Part shown: one piece after another, positions 11,641 to 24,000 of the stretch | How positions within the stretch are numbered: the first letter of the stretch is position 1 | How the letters are laid out: the number at the start of each line of letters is the position of its first letter | Source of the DNA: Linnemannia schmuckeri | Lineage: Eukaryota > Mortierellomycota > Mortierellomycetes > Mortierellales > Mortierellaceae | NCBI GenBank assembly: GCA_029449235.1 | Contig: JANATG010000010.1 | Span: 62,001 to 126,000 of the forward strand | Reading direction: 5' to 3' | Length of the DNA stretch: 64,000 bases | Made by a program: the position numbers and the translations under genes | Notes under the pieces: generated by a model | Told to the model about the DNA's origin: nothing | What the model saw: the letters and a program-made list of their open reading frames with translations, nothing else | Databases searched by the model: none

Positions 11641-13278
11641 TGCGAAGGAGGTATGGGTAGAGTACAGGGATGTAAAGGCGATGGAGGCGACAAGAGCTTT
11701 CTGGGAACGAAAAGGACAATTGGCGATGAGAATGTAGGTAAGTTAAAGAAAGGATGGACGGAGAAAAAAGAAGTGTTATGTTATTCTTTATTCATTTTAT
11801 TGTCTTTGTTTTCTTTGCATGTTTTTCTGTTGTCGGTGAAGATGGAGATAGAAACAAAAGGACGCGAAGGAACAGTGAAAAAAATGTTTCGCAATTCAAA
11901 ATAAAAATCTATGAGCGCGAAACAACCAATCAGCCACTAGCAACTGCTCAATCCATCATTCATGTCTACGACAAGACGAAATCTTTATTCCTCCACACAC
12001 ACACTCGCTCATTGAACATCTTTTGGTTTGACGGTTGACATCAACGTACATGGACTGGTCTAGACACCATTACAAAGAAAAGGTGGGGAAGTTGTGTCCT
12101 TGCATTGGACTTCCGCTCATTTTAAACGTTTTTTCTTTGTTGTGGAGGAATGAAAAATGCACGTGTCACTAACGAACAAAAAGGCGCGTCTAGATTCAGT
12201 ATTTGCACACAAACACACCAACGGAGGCTGGGTTGTTGGTCCAAACGGGGCCATACCGAGTTATGATATCAAATGAGATATGGATGTACAAAGTAGAGAA
12301 GTGTCTCTTGTGGAATAATCTTTGTTTGCTAGTCTCGAACAAGCATGTAGAACCGAATCTCCTCACGACTATTAGGATGGCTGATGGTCTTGTTTGAGAG
12401 AACACGGCGGAGGACATTGATGAAGAAACGTAAGGATCGGATAATTGTTGGTATTCCTTTCACTTTATCGAGAGGACCTAGACAAGACCCATACATCACC
12501 CCACTTCTCTAAGTGATGATGAGTAAGAATAACCAAAAAGAGAACGTTTGCATGTCCGAGCTCGGATGTTTATTATGTTATCAATGTCTGAACTGCGTTT
12601 TTTTTCTTTGTTTTGTTGTTTGTTGAGGTTAGCTAGTTGGCTAGTGCAAGGCTGATAGAGTGGTCTCGGCGAGAATAGGGGACGAAGAAAGTGGCAAAGA
12701 GGGCGAAGAGTATAAGAGGGGCTACTCCCACATGCTAGAATTTGTCATCCTTGTTGGTCTTATTTTGGAGCGTGTGTGTTTGTTTGAGTAAAGAGAGACA
12801 ACAAAAGAAAGAAAAAAAGTGCAATTGACCTGTGCATGCATGCATGTTGTTCTCCCGTTCGGTCAAGAAGTGAGCGAAAGAGTGGTGAGATAGGAAACCG
12901 TGTATATTTTTTGGGCGCATTTTTTTTTTGTTTTGTTTGTTCAAACGCCTACGGGGGACGAAGGGTTGAGACCTGTATGTTTGTTTGTTTGACTTGGTGA
13001 TTTTAGTGCATGCCTGCATATCCAATGTGTAATTATGTGGAGAAGTTAGGGAAAGAAGGATGCTTCGTGGGCAAAATTAGGTTGTTACATCCGAATGGGC
13101 AAAATGCAAATGCAGGTGAACGAATGATTCCTTTTATTCCAACGGATGGGTGGGCTGTTGTTCCTCTGACCTGTGAATGAATGTATTCCTTCCGAGGGTA
13201 AGGCAGCAAGGCAATTGCATCCCGATGTAATACTCCGTGGCTCCTTATTGATATTGGCTAGTGCGCAGGCTGCATGTC

Positions 13279-13304
13279 TTTTTTTTTTTTTTTTTTTTTT
13301 TTTT
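13279..13304 (+). repeat. Poly(T) homopolymer, 26 nt
   Basis: Uninterrupted T run in non-coding DNA, about 1.2 kb upstream of the Cid-type gene. Confidence 0.9.
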
Positions 13305-13791
13305 CCTCTATGAAAGTGGCCCCAGCTTCTTACTCCTAGTCGCCAACTGTCTTCTCCTGACGTGCAAAGTTGTTTAGCCCAAGTTGATTATGACTGGCAA
13401 TTTGATTGACAAGGACGGCCTCTGATTGGCCAGGATGATAAAAAAAGAACAACAACACATCGCCTATTTTTTTTTCTTTTGAGGTCAGGGAACTGGACTG
13501 GTGGTTTGCCTAAGAAAACCGATGACAAGAGTCACTGCAAACAACTGCAAAGAATAAATAGCCTTAGGGGTGGAAAAAAAAAATTAGAAGTGGGCAATAA
13601 TAGAAAAGAACGATGACGGTGAGAATGGAGAATGGAAATGGTTGAGATGAGAGTGCATGTGAGAGCGAGAGTGAGCCCTTTTTGTTCTTTGCGAGAGTCT
13701 CTGTATGTACTGAAAACTGGCCTTTGATGTTTGTTTTGTACTTATCTCCGTGGATGTGATCACTCTCTGCCCTCACTCATTTTGCTCGCAA

Positions 13792-14100
13792 TTTTTTTTT
13801 TTTTTTTTTTTTTACGTTCTTTCCCTTACATCTTTTTCTTTGTTGATTTTGTTTGCTTCTTTCTCTTTTCTCCTTTTCTTTCTTCTCTTCTTGTCCCTTC
13901 TCCTTCCCACTTCGCCCTTTGACAGTCTCTTTATTCTTTTAGTTCTTCTCCCTCTCCCCTCTTTTTCCCTTCACCCCCCCCCTTTCCCTTTTCCTTAGCA
14001 GGGTTCCCACAATTTCTTTACCCTATCCTTCATTCTCTCATTCCTTCCACCCTCACTCCCAGCTCCATTCGCTCTTCTCTCTTCTCACAGAAAGACAGAC
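13792..14100 (+). promoter_or_regulatory. Poly(T) plus pyrimidine-rich promoter block
   Basis: A 22-nt T run (13792-13813) is followed by about 285 bases made almost only of C and T on the plus strand, then by A/C-rich sequence up to the Cid-type gene. Similar CT-rich blocks precede GPC1, PMA1, the large membrane protein and the HNH-like gene in this window. A core-promoter or transcription-start role is inferred from that recurrence. Confidence 0.45.
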
Positions 14101-14270
14101 TAACACTCTCAAGCCAACGTCATTTACACACACATCAACCACCAACAACAGTCGACAGTCGACAGCCAACAGACAACAAACAGCAAACAGCAGACAAAAG
14201 ACCGGCACACAGGCAAACAACAACTACACCGCTACCACAACTCTACTCTCATTTATACACCCCCAACTCG

Positions 14271-14452
14271 GTGAGTAGACAATCAAAAAGCTTAACAAGC
14301 TAAAGTAGCTTATGAGCTACCTTGCCATTTTTCACATTCAATTTTGTTCGATTCGTTAACCTGTTGCCACCATCATACTCCTTTGCACAAGTCCCTTCAC
14401 CAGACAGCTAGACACAAGGAAACTCATTACACATTCACTTCTTTCCTCTCAG
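14271..14452 (+). other. Candidate 5' UTR intron of the Cid-type gene
   Basis: A strong donor (gtgagt at 14271) in A/C-rich leader sequence is followed by a polypyrimidine acceptor (cttctttcctctcag ending at 14452), 33 bases before the start codon at 14486. No coding frame crosses it, so only RNA evidence could confirm it. Confidence 0.4.
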
Positions 14453-14485
14453 ACTCTAGAAGAACAAAGAGAGCTAAAAAGTGTC

Positions 14486-17400
14486 ATGCCAATGGTCCAC
14501 ACCACCACACAGCCCGGCACAGACGACTCTTTTCGACCCTTGTTGACCCAGACCCACCAACAGCAAGAACAGAAAAAAGAAATCGAATCAACGCCGACAC
14601 CCACCTACTGCGACCTTGCTTTTTCTGCCTACTCCGACGGAGAACTCTTGCCAGCTTCACTGTTAACAAAAACATCAGCAAAGGTCAGAGAAGCTTCACA
14701 CCCACGCGATTCAGTCCAATCGAGCGACACTCAGCAGCAGCACTATCTCGAGCACAGTGACAGCAGCAACAACGAAGACGGCGACGACCAAGATCATACC
14801 ACTGTCGACCAAGGTCTCGCATTCCAGGCTCGCTGTCAATCCCTACACAGACCCGATTCACCCACAAGCCTGGAAGACTCTCAATCCGACAGTGGTCTCG
14901 ACTCATTCGCTGTCGACATTACCGATAAAGAGCGATTGATGACCCGGTTCCCCATCGATGCCCTGCCTCTGTCAAAACTAAGCACAACCAATCGCAACGT
15001 CCCCTCGGCGGTAATCCCCATCCAACAAGAACTGCTCAACGGAAACTCGCCCATGTCGCCCTCTCAGGTTGCAACACCGCCCCTGTCGCCTATCAAGGCA
15101 ACCGTCTACAGCAAGAGCGACGAAAACGACGATGATACTTTGGAGGACAATGACGACGAGAGCATTGAGAATGGGATTGGAAAGGTGGCAAGAAACCATC
15201 AGGATGCGACTTTGGACGAGTCCGACAGCACATCGCAGGAGATTAGCGAGACGCAAGAAAACTTTGAACAAGCCCTCGAGGAGGAACAGATCTGCGTTAC
15301 CGACTCGGGATCAGAGGCATTGTTGCCATCCTTGCAGGAAGAGACTTCATCAGCATCACTATCTGCCGACGACACGTCTGTTCCTGCAGGAGCATCCACT
15401 TCCTCGACTGGCAACCCTCCCAAGGTGTCGGCTTGGTCCACACTCCTACCGGGGGTTGCTCCTATTCCTCAGCCTAAGCCAACGACTCGCCCTTCAGCAA
15501 TACAACGATCAGAGCAAGCTCGACTTCATGAGCGGTTCCCCATTGTCCTGCCTTATGAGAGTCAAGTTAAGCTTTCAATGGAAATGGTTGATCTTTTCGA
15601 GGTACGACGTTCTGACTCTTTCCGCATGAATAGGCCTTTTTTTTTTTTTTGTTCTTGGATGGTACTGTGAACGTGTTGACTTAACCTGGATCGTCTTGTT
15701 GGTTCCTACTACCCGAAATTAGAGTCTCTTGCCGACGGAGCAAAGTCATGAGCGCAGGACGAAATTCATTAAGAAGATTGAAACCATTCTGAGTGTCGAG
15801 TGGCCAGGACAGGACATTCAAGCCTATCCATTCGGGTATGCTTTGTTCTCATTTTACAACAAGGACAACCAAAGCGACTAGTGAAGCGATCAACAAGATG
15901 CCTTCAATTGACACGACATATGATTATTCTTCTCTCCCTTTCATAGCTCGACGGTCAATGATCTCGGGACAAGCACAAGTGACGTTGATATTTGCATCAT
16001 GACGACTTGGTCTGGACTGAAGAACGTTCAAATGTTAGCAAATGCCTTCCGCAAGCATGGAATGCAAAAGGTTTTTTGCGTACCCAGAGCCAAAGTCCCA
16101 ATCGTCAAGCTGTGGGATCCAGAGCTGTAAGTCGCGAGATCGTGAGTTTTGGTTTTTTTTCATGCCCAACACGTAATCCCGACGGCCCAAACCTTTTTTC
16201 GAAATTCGTTTGTGTTGCTAACAGTTATGTTCTGTGCTCATGAAATTTTTATTTTATTTAATTAGGCACCTCTCGTGCGACGTGAATATCAACACACCTT
16301 TGGGACTTTTGAACACAAAAATGATTAAGACCTATGTCGCCATTGACCCTAGAGTCCGCCCATTCGCCATGATTATCAAGCATTGGGCGCGGAGGCGAGT
16401 CCTTAACGACGCAGGTACATTCCCTTGACTTTTATATTTGTATATATATATACTATGCAGCATAAAAAGAAATATGTTCCGCTAGGTTTCTTTGCTTACA
16501 GTACATGTTCAATTCTTGCTTTATAGCGAACGGAGGAACCATCTCGACATATACCTGGATTTGCATTGTCATCAACTTTTTGCAGATGCGGTCGCCTCCC
16601 ATCTTGCCAGTTCTGCACAAGCTCCCCCATACCCTCTCGGACGACAACCAAGTCATCAACGGAAACAATACTTCATTCTGTGACGACATTGAGAGCCTTG
16701 AGGGATTTGGCTTTCCCAACAAGGAAACGCTAGGCGGACTCCTTTATGCATTTTTCCGAAGGTATATGAAAACAAGGGGGAAATAATTATCGACCCTCAT
16801 TCCTCTTTGATTTATTTGAGCCGCGATTCCGAATGCAAGAGAGCCATCGCATCTAACAATGTGTTTCTATTCCTCCATTTGATGCTTGATAGATTTGCAA
16901 TCGAATTTGACTATGACAATCATGTCATTTCGGTACGTGAGGGATGTTATTTGACAAAAGAATCCAAAGGATGGCATCTTCCAGGAAAGCAGTACAAGAT
17001 GTTTTGTGTGGAGGAGCCGATTGATACCAGCCGCAATCTTGGAAATTCGTCCGATATGACGAGTAGTAAGGGTTTGCGGGAGGAATTCAGGAGGGCTCTC
17101 GACATTCTTTACAAGAACGCCTCCCTGAATCTATGCTGTGCCCAGTTCGTCTTTCCACCTAGCTATTACCATAACAACAACAACGTACGGAAGGGGACCA
17201 ACGGAACCGTGATCACAAACAACAACAATTACGCAGCGGGACGACGTTACCTCAACGGATACCGATCGCAGAGCTATTACTATGACGAAGCCGACGATGA
17301 TGACGATGACGACGATGACTCGGTGGGTGAGATGTCTGTCATGGAGACTCTCAATATCGGCACCCGACCAGCATACAGCAAGGACCCTACTGGAAGCAAC

Positions 17401-18171
17401 AAGCAACACTCTGGCCGACGGGACTCGGTGTCGTCATCAAGCCGTGGTCAAGGAGGCGAGAAGGGAGGAGCCTCTTTAAAGGAGTCTAACAACTCTAATC
17501 GTCAGGGCGAGAATACCAGCAACCGAAGTCAGTCTAAGAATCGAGCCAAACAGACCAAGAATGACAAGGATAGTGCGTCATCAACAGCGGGTGACCCTTC
17601 CAAGCCGGCATCATCTTCTCGTGGAAAGCAGGAAAAGTCGAACAGCTCCAGTTCTACAACGGCCAACCGACGCAACAAGAAGGCTTCTGGAGGAAGCGCG
17701 GGCGATGGACAGAAGGGAGGCCGAGGCAGTGGAGGTGGCAACAACATTAGCAATGGCAGCGCAGGAGGTAACAGTGGACGTGCCCCGCGTGCGGCGGTCG
17801 AGTTTAGCCTCGCCGACATTGCCACCGCGGCACCCAGACTGTTGTCAGCCAGCAGCAAGACTGATCAGGAATCGTTGCTGACGGCTGTTGACAACTTTGT
17901 CGGATCAGATCCCGCAGGAAGCACTGATGGATCAAAGAACAGGCAAAAGAAGCGTATCGGGTCCAAGAATGTTGTCTGGTCGACCAACTCGAACCGTGGC
18001 GAGTCCTCACGACGACAGCAGCCAATCAACAAGGGGGCGCAATTGTCTGCGGACCAGGACAAGACGCGGGTGATAATTGTTGCCTCTGAGGATCCTTCGT
18101 CAAACAACAACCTCGACAGCAGCAGCAACAACAACAACGCCACCTACGGTGACGCTGCTCTCTCGACATGA
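14486..18171 (+). CDS. Cid1/Cid13-type RNA nucleotidyltransferase (poly(A)/poly(U) polymerase)
   Basis: This family adds A or U residues to RNA 3' ends to control stability. Six exons (14486-15601, 15723-15835, 15947-16126, 16266-16414, 16527-16761, 16893-18171) give 1023 aa. Residues 1-350 are disordered, rich in Ser, Gln and Asp. The catalytic core starts near residue 350: the PFGS motif (408-411) with TSDVD gives metal-binding Asp422 and Asp424, and SCDVN gives the third, Asp475. KHWARRR and NGGTISTYTW follow, then the PAP-associated domain (LGGLLYAFFRRFAIEFDY). The nucleotide-recognition motif is FCVEEPIDTSRNLG (635-648). From about 690 to the end the protein is disordered with Asn, Ser, Gly and Lys/Arg runs. 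Arg645 stands where uridylyl transferases of the Cid1 type usually have His, so adenylation is the better guess; this is inference. Fission yeast Cid11/Cid13 are the nearest named relatives I recognise. Confidence 0.85.
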
Positions 18172-18481
18172 TCTGCCTCCTCCCTCCATCTCTTCTTGTT
18201 TTTCTTTCGTTGTGTATCGTCTATCGTTTCCTTCCTCTTCGTCGTTGACCTGTTTTTTAATCGTTTTATCCTTTTGTTACATTTCCCTATGCACACAAAA
18301 ACCCCGATCGTAATTCGTCTCCTTATTATTTGTTGTTTTACCTCTCTGCATTTGCCCACATTCACTTCAACTGTAAAAACTTTTCTTTTTCTCCTTTCTT
18401 CTTTGCAAACCCCATTCCAAACACACGTACAAACACATACACTCTACATACACTAAATTCCACAAACACAATCACAAAAAA

Positions 18482-18483
<2 letters not shown>

Positions 18484-18519
<36 letters not shown>
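18484..18519 (+). repeat. Poly(A) homopolymer, 36 nt
   Basis: A run between the convergent 3' ends of the Cid-type gene (stop at 18171) and the minus-strand mitochondrial gene (stop at 18584-18582). Confidence 0.9.
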
Positions 18520-18521
<2 letters not shown>

Positions 18522-18581
18522 ATGGTCAAAACGATTCGATTTGGATTAGTTGTAATACGAATGCGTTTAATGGATATGTTG

Positions 18582-19490
18582 TTACAAGTTCTTGAGGTGG
18601 TGGACGAGGCGTTCGTGGAGATGATCGCTCAATTGGAAGAGTCCGAGGCTGCTGACAATACGATGCGTGGGCATTCTCTGGTACGACTCTGGCTGGATGA
18701 CTCCGTCGACAATCTGTACGCTTCCAAAGATATCTTCTGGCAATGGGATCCTATTGGCATTTTAGAACAACGATGGGTTTATTAGGATGAGCGAGTACGA
18801 GCAAAGATGATGGTGTTGGTGGTTATGGCAGTTACACGTGGTGTATTCAATCTTTACCTTCCGTAAGGAGCTGGGTTGCGGTAGTCGGCGATGTGTGTCC
18901 ATCTAGTTTTCAAACAGAAGGTAGCGATCCAGTTTACGGGAATCAATATTTTTCGTTCCATTTAGAACAAATCATCGTGACGAGACATAAGATATGCATC
19001 AAAGACAGGAAGACCGTCCACTTCTCAATTCTCTACGTTTTCTTTACCCTTCGAGTTGCTGCTGGAGGACAGATTCGACCATAGGATCATCGGCCAAGTT
19101 CTGCTGAATCACCATATGCAAGACATTATTGAAGGCGTCGTTCTCGGTAAACTTGTTGGGCTTGACCTGCAGATCCTCCGAGTCGTTGTTGTGAGAGATA
19201 TATCCGACGACTTGATGGGTGTGGTGGGGGAATGTTGGGAGGAAAGAGAGGGCGTAGCTTGCTTTGGAGATGGTTGTGGAGGAAGGGGTTGAGGTTGGAG
19301 GAAGGAGGTGGTAGTAGAGTGGGAAGGGGTATGCGGTGTCGCGGACGAGGCGTCTTTCGGGGGCTGTTGAGAACTGGCGGTGGTGGCTAAGGAGTGCTGC
19401 TGAGCGGAGGAGAGGAGAAAGAGTCGTGGTGGTGATGGTCTTTGTTGACCAGCAGAGGTGGGAAATGATTGAATTGCGTGTTGCGAACAT
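18582..19490 (-). CDS. Conserved mitochondrial protein of unknown function
   Basis: I do not recognise a named family. Minus-strand exons 19490-19048, 18902-18858 and 18750-18582 give 218 aa; the middle exon has only 45 nt but keeps both phases. The first 45 residues lack acids and are rich in Ser, Thr, Arg and Leu, ending HHRQFSTAPE, a typical matrix-targeting presequence with its cleavage region. The C-terminal half carries a compact motif that reads like a conserved fungal domain: WTHIADYRNPAPYGRIPLPE, DIFGSVQIVDG, YQRMPTHRIV, then an amphipathic end. The start is the first in-frame ATG; the frame is open upstream but without ATG. It could be a mitochondrial assembly or ribosome-associated factor, but nothing in the sequence shows this. 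Confidence 0.7.
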
Positions 19491-20038
19491 AGTGTTGAAT
19501 GGATCAGTGAGGGACGAGGTAGAGGAGGAATGAAGAAAGCGCGGAGAGAGGTGTAGCAAGAAAATGCAAAGAGAAAAGGGAAGGCAACTTCCGAGGATGT
19601 TAAAGTCAGAATCATGTGATTAGAGAAATAGAAAATGTTGCGAAAGGGGAAATGGTCAAGGGCCTAGACGACACATTCGGGGATGACTGGTGATATCTGC
19701 GTTTTTATTCCTTTCAGGGGTTGACTCTTGTAATGGCATGTCTCGATGAAACTGGTTTGTACTATACAGAAAAGTTGAGAAAGATAGATGGTCGAGCATT
19801 GTCCTCGAACTGCCGTTGAAGTTTGAGTCGAAGAAGGTCGGAGGAGAATGAGATACTCTGAGCAACAAGCGTTTTCTCCATACGATATATTCAGTTAACA
19901 AAGGCGTTGTCTGTCGAGGGTTGGGGGGATATATGTATGTGTATCTGGATAGTGTGTTCCTGAGCCGTCTATGCTACACATTCAATTTCTATCAGTTGTT
20001 GGGCTCCTTATGCGCCTATTGCTCCAAAGGAACGGAAC

Positions 20039-20470
20039 TTATAGTGATGCTGAAGGAACCGTGTCCACACTATCATTCGAATTGAACAAAGAGACAGCAA
20101 TATTGGTTAGTTGCATCGCTGTAAACATTTCAACTGAACTTGTGAGGCCAAGGAATCACCCAGCCGAGAAGTAAAAGTATTTACCCCAGTAGGACAACTT
20201 TTTGCCGATCCAGCGTCCGACAAAGGGAAAAATGACCATAGCAAAGAGTTGACGCCCTTGTTCCATGTTCTCGTCCCACTCGCGCTGGATATCGCGTGTA
20301 TCGGTTGAGGAGGTGGTTGAGAATTCTGAAAAGTCAGAGTCGTCGTCGATGGACTCGACGTCAGAAAGTTGCTCGTCGATATCCCATATCCGCTGTTCAA
20401 GTGTGTCCTTTGTTTCTTGAGCTGCAGTGTCGATGTAGCCATCTGCGGTTGTTGGGAGAGGTGCTGCCAT
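20039..20470 (-). CDS. MIM2: Mitochondrial outer-membrane import protein Mim2
   Basis: Mim2 works with Mim1 in the outer membrane to insert alpha-helical and multi-span proteins. Exons 20470-20185 and 20118-20039 give 121 aa. The order fits the family: an acidic N-terminal half (DIDEQLSDVESIDDDSDF), then REWDENMEQGRQL, a single membrane helix (LFAMVIFPFVGRWIGKKLSYW) and a short tail facing the other side. The intron splits the codon just after SYW, at the end of the helix. The ATG at 20470 is preferred (purine at -3, G at +4); an ATG at 20587 in the same frame would add 39 residues resembling a presequence, which an outer-membrane protein would not need. Assignment rests on the short acidic-plus-helix pattern, so it is less certain than for the enzymes. 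Confidence 0.68.
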
Positions 20471-21078
20471 TGCTGCTTTTGGAATGAATGAACGTGAGGA
20501 TGGGTATGAAGTTGAAAGTTGAAAGCTCGTGCAACGGCGGTAACGCGAAAACCAAGATAGTGACGTAGTAGTTGTCAGGGAAGGCATTTAGTCGCAGATG
20601 TTAACTACATTTGAAAAGTGTTCGATTGGAGCGATGTGAGCCAAAGGGTGGCGCGCAAGTCTAAAGGACCAAAAACTAAAAGATAAAGACACAACGAAGA
20701 GCACTTCTGTCCTTCACAGCATCTCCACGTCCCCCCTTTCTTTCACGCACATCCATCCAAGCTCCCCCCCCACGACGGATTTGCAGCAGAGAGACAGAGT
20801 GCGAGGGAGACGACAGTCAGACAGCCAGACCGACAGTGAACAAGGAAACGAAACAGGCAGTCATCACCCGACAGAGACCCAAGCAAAGGAAACACACTCA
20901 CCACAGCTTGTCAGCAGCACACACCCAACAAATACACAGACAGAGAACACGGACCCATAGCAACCAACTCCAACATAGGACAAAAAAAGGACCAAAAATA
21001 ACAACAAAAAACAAAAAAACAACTTTTTCACATCACAGCCAACAGACCTCATCAGGACGCAGGATTCCAACCTCCCTC
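20471..21078. other. Divergent promoter between MIM2 and PAT1
   Basis: The 608 bases between the two divergent start codons hold no gene. The PAT1-side leader (20690-21078) is CA-rich with few G residues, like the leader of the Cid-type gene. An open frame from 20836 continues into PAT1, but it encodes low-complexity Gln/His/Lys-rich sequence from leader DNA. Confidence 0.6.
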
Positions 21079-24000
21079 ATGTCCGACTTTTTTGGCTTCA
21101 ACACGGTCATGCCTGGCCGTCAGGGTGGCAGAATCGCCCTAAACCTGGAGGAGCAGCAGGAGCTCGACCGCCAGGTCCAAAAATACGCTCTCGAAACCGG
21201 CGAGGACTTTGAGATTTACGACTATGGCGAGACCTACGACAACCTGGCTGATGATCTTGAGGAGACTAGGGATGATCTCAACGACGAGACCTTTGGAGGT
21301 GCCGGCGGAGCAGATGAAGGCAAGTTTTTTTGTGTTTGGCCCTCCTTCTTGAGACAAGTGGACTCTCACTTGCACACTGACGGAGACGCAGACAGTGGAG
21401 GAGAGAACCGATTGGCAGGTCTTAACTACGAACAGACTAATTCTTACACAATACTACGGTCATTTTTCACCATACAACAGGAACCGACTTTGACTTTGCA
21501 AAGAACACTCACCAGGTCGCCCCTGCCCTCAAGAAGGAGGAGGAGCTCTACATCAAGCAGAGTGATCATTCTGGTGAGTGCCACACTGCTCTTCAACAAA
21601 ACTACTCGATATGGCATGACAAAAGCTTTCATTTGACCAACTTATTGTGCACATATACATCAACGAATCATAGGTGCCCGCCGCTCTTCGTTTGCTTCAT
21701 TGTGGGGGACCGACGGGAACAACCAGCAGGAGAGCTTCAAGAAGGGACTTCCTGAGGTATGGGCATGGCGACCATGAAACAGTTATTGACGTAATAGAAG
21801 GCATATTCAATCACGTTTACATGCACGGACTATGAATGCATCACTTCACACCACTAACCCAGGGTTACCAAATGTCACTCTTAGCCTTCGCATGCTGCGT
21901 CGTCGATCTGGGGCTCTTTCAGCAACACAACCGCCAGGGGTATGGGTACGAACAGAATTCACAGGACGATGTTATGATACTATGCTACAACTGGATAATG
22001 TGCTCCTCGATCAGGCTATTGATCCTGTAAATTTTTCTTCACACACACACATACAAACTGGACATTCGGCATTCGCTCTCCTCTAGATCTCGGCGGTAAT
22101 GGAGGATTCGCTGTTCACGATCCCGTCTTTGGACAAGGCACTTTTGCTCTTTCTCGACCCTCTGCCTTTGGTGGCAACCAGCCTAGTCTGGAGGAAATTG
22201 AGGCTCAGCTGTCGAGAACTGCCGGTGCTCAGCCCCACTTGCAAATGCAACAGGAGCGCAAGATGATGAGCTTGGAGGAGGTCGAGGCTGCCTTGATGAA
22301 CATTAACGGAGGACGCCCCATCTACTCTGAGGCCATGATCGCTGAGCAGCAGGCCAAGCAGGCCAGACTTGAGCAGCGCCGTGCCGAAAGGCAGGCCAAG
22401 CAGGCTGAAATTGTAAGTTCCTTGGACAGGACGATCATCGAATTGAATTATTTGATAAGGGTTACTATGGATTGCATCACAGCGAACAGGTCGACTCACT
22501 GCGTTGGCTTTTACCTTTTCACACATAACTTAGGCTAAGCACAATGGCTTGATGACACAGAGCGACAAGGACTTTATCAACCGCATTCAGATCTCGCAAT
22601 TAGTCACGGACGATCCCTATGCCGACGACTTTTACTGCCAGGTCTACACCGCCCTTCGCAACAGACATTTGCAGCAGATGGGCATTCCTGGCAACATGAT
22701 GGATCCAGAGGGTAACCAGGGCGACAGCAGACGTCGTGGAGGCAATGGCCGCACTGAGCAGCGCATGCAGCAGCAGGTCCAGAGAATTGTCAGCGATGCC
22801 AAGCGTAACCCCAAGCGCACCAACGGTAACTTTCGTAGCATTTTCTCAGTTTTTTTTCAAACCATGGGATCATGAATTGATGGAAAAGGTCGATAACTCA
22901 CTCATATAATCGTTGACTTGCTATGTTATAGTGACTGTGGAGGGCGCTCTTGGAAAAATTGCTGTGAACTCGGTTCTCAATCCTCGTCAGCTCTTGCAAG
23001 TCTCAAAGCGCGGAAGCTACACTGAGTCGTCGGGACCCACTTCGCCTAAGCCCCCTTCGCCTGGACCCGTCAGCACCAAATCGCACACTGTTCTTGGATG
23101 GATCGAGAACGTTTACACATACGTCCTGGCCCTGGAGCAGAAGAGGCGACAGCAGCCACCACCCCCAAGAATGGGCGAGGAGGAAATTGCCGGAGAGGCG
23201 ATCCGTCGTTGGAACGAGGAGTATGGTATCCTCGCCCGTAAGATGTGGAACGAGCTTCGCATTACCGTTCCCATTGGCATTGTGTAAGCTGACAGCATCA
23301 TTGTTGACTGACAGCACTACCGAGCCTTCTGCCTTTGAAGTATTGATGACTGACATTCTACACCACGAACCATTGTTATTCTTTCCGCTCGTTAGTCATC
23401 CCCATCCTTTCATTTCGATTTTGAACTACTCTAAGGGCAAGAAGGTCATTCCCCGTGTCCTTCGTCACTTGTTGCCTGAGCAGACGTTGACTTTGTTGAC
23501 CATGTTGGTGGCCAACTTTGAGTCATTGAATGTGTGCAAGTCGGAGGTCTATGCCGATGTCCAGGGCAATCAGGAAATTGAGTTGTTTATGAACACAATT
23601 GTCCCACCACTCCTCGGATTTGTCTCTGAGGCGCCCTTCAGGATTGTTGTCGGTCTTTTGGCCTTGTTTATTGAACGCAACAACATGATCTGGGTTGCCA
23701 GGAGTAAGGTAATGAACATGGTTTCCCCTCTTTTTATCTGATCTGCATGTGGTGAGACAAACAAATGGGACGCTGGAATTGAAAAGACTTACGTGCCAAT
23801 GCTAATACTTTTGTCTATTCGTCATAACCTCATATTTAGCCTGGTTTGGCCTTTTTGACACTGTTCTTGAGCCGCGCCGAGATACTTAAGCAGGGCCAGG
23901 GTAACTACCCCATCCCAGACGACCGTGAGGTTAACCAATGGTAAGCATTCCTAGGCACAATATTGGTTTCTGGGCTGCAGCATGGCCTCATGAGTGTTTG

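Larger units (their letters stand above)
11641..14270. other. Non-coding intergenic region
   Basis: No exon chain or known motif was found on either strand. The region holds T runs at 13279-13304 and 13792-13813, a CT-rich block (about 13815-14100) and AC-rich leader-like DNA (14100-14270) ahead of the Cid-type gene. It probably contains the promoters of the LETM1 relic (minus) and the Cid-type gene (plus). Confidence 0.6.

Noticed and set aside
20836..21078. 81-residue N-terminal extension of PAT1
   Set aside because: It is Gln/His/Lys low complexity encoded by CA-rich leader DNA; the family N-terminus starts at the ATG at 21079.
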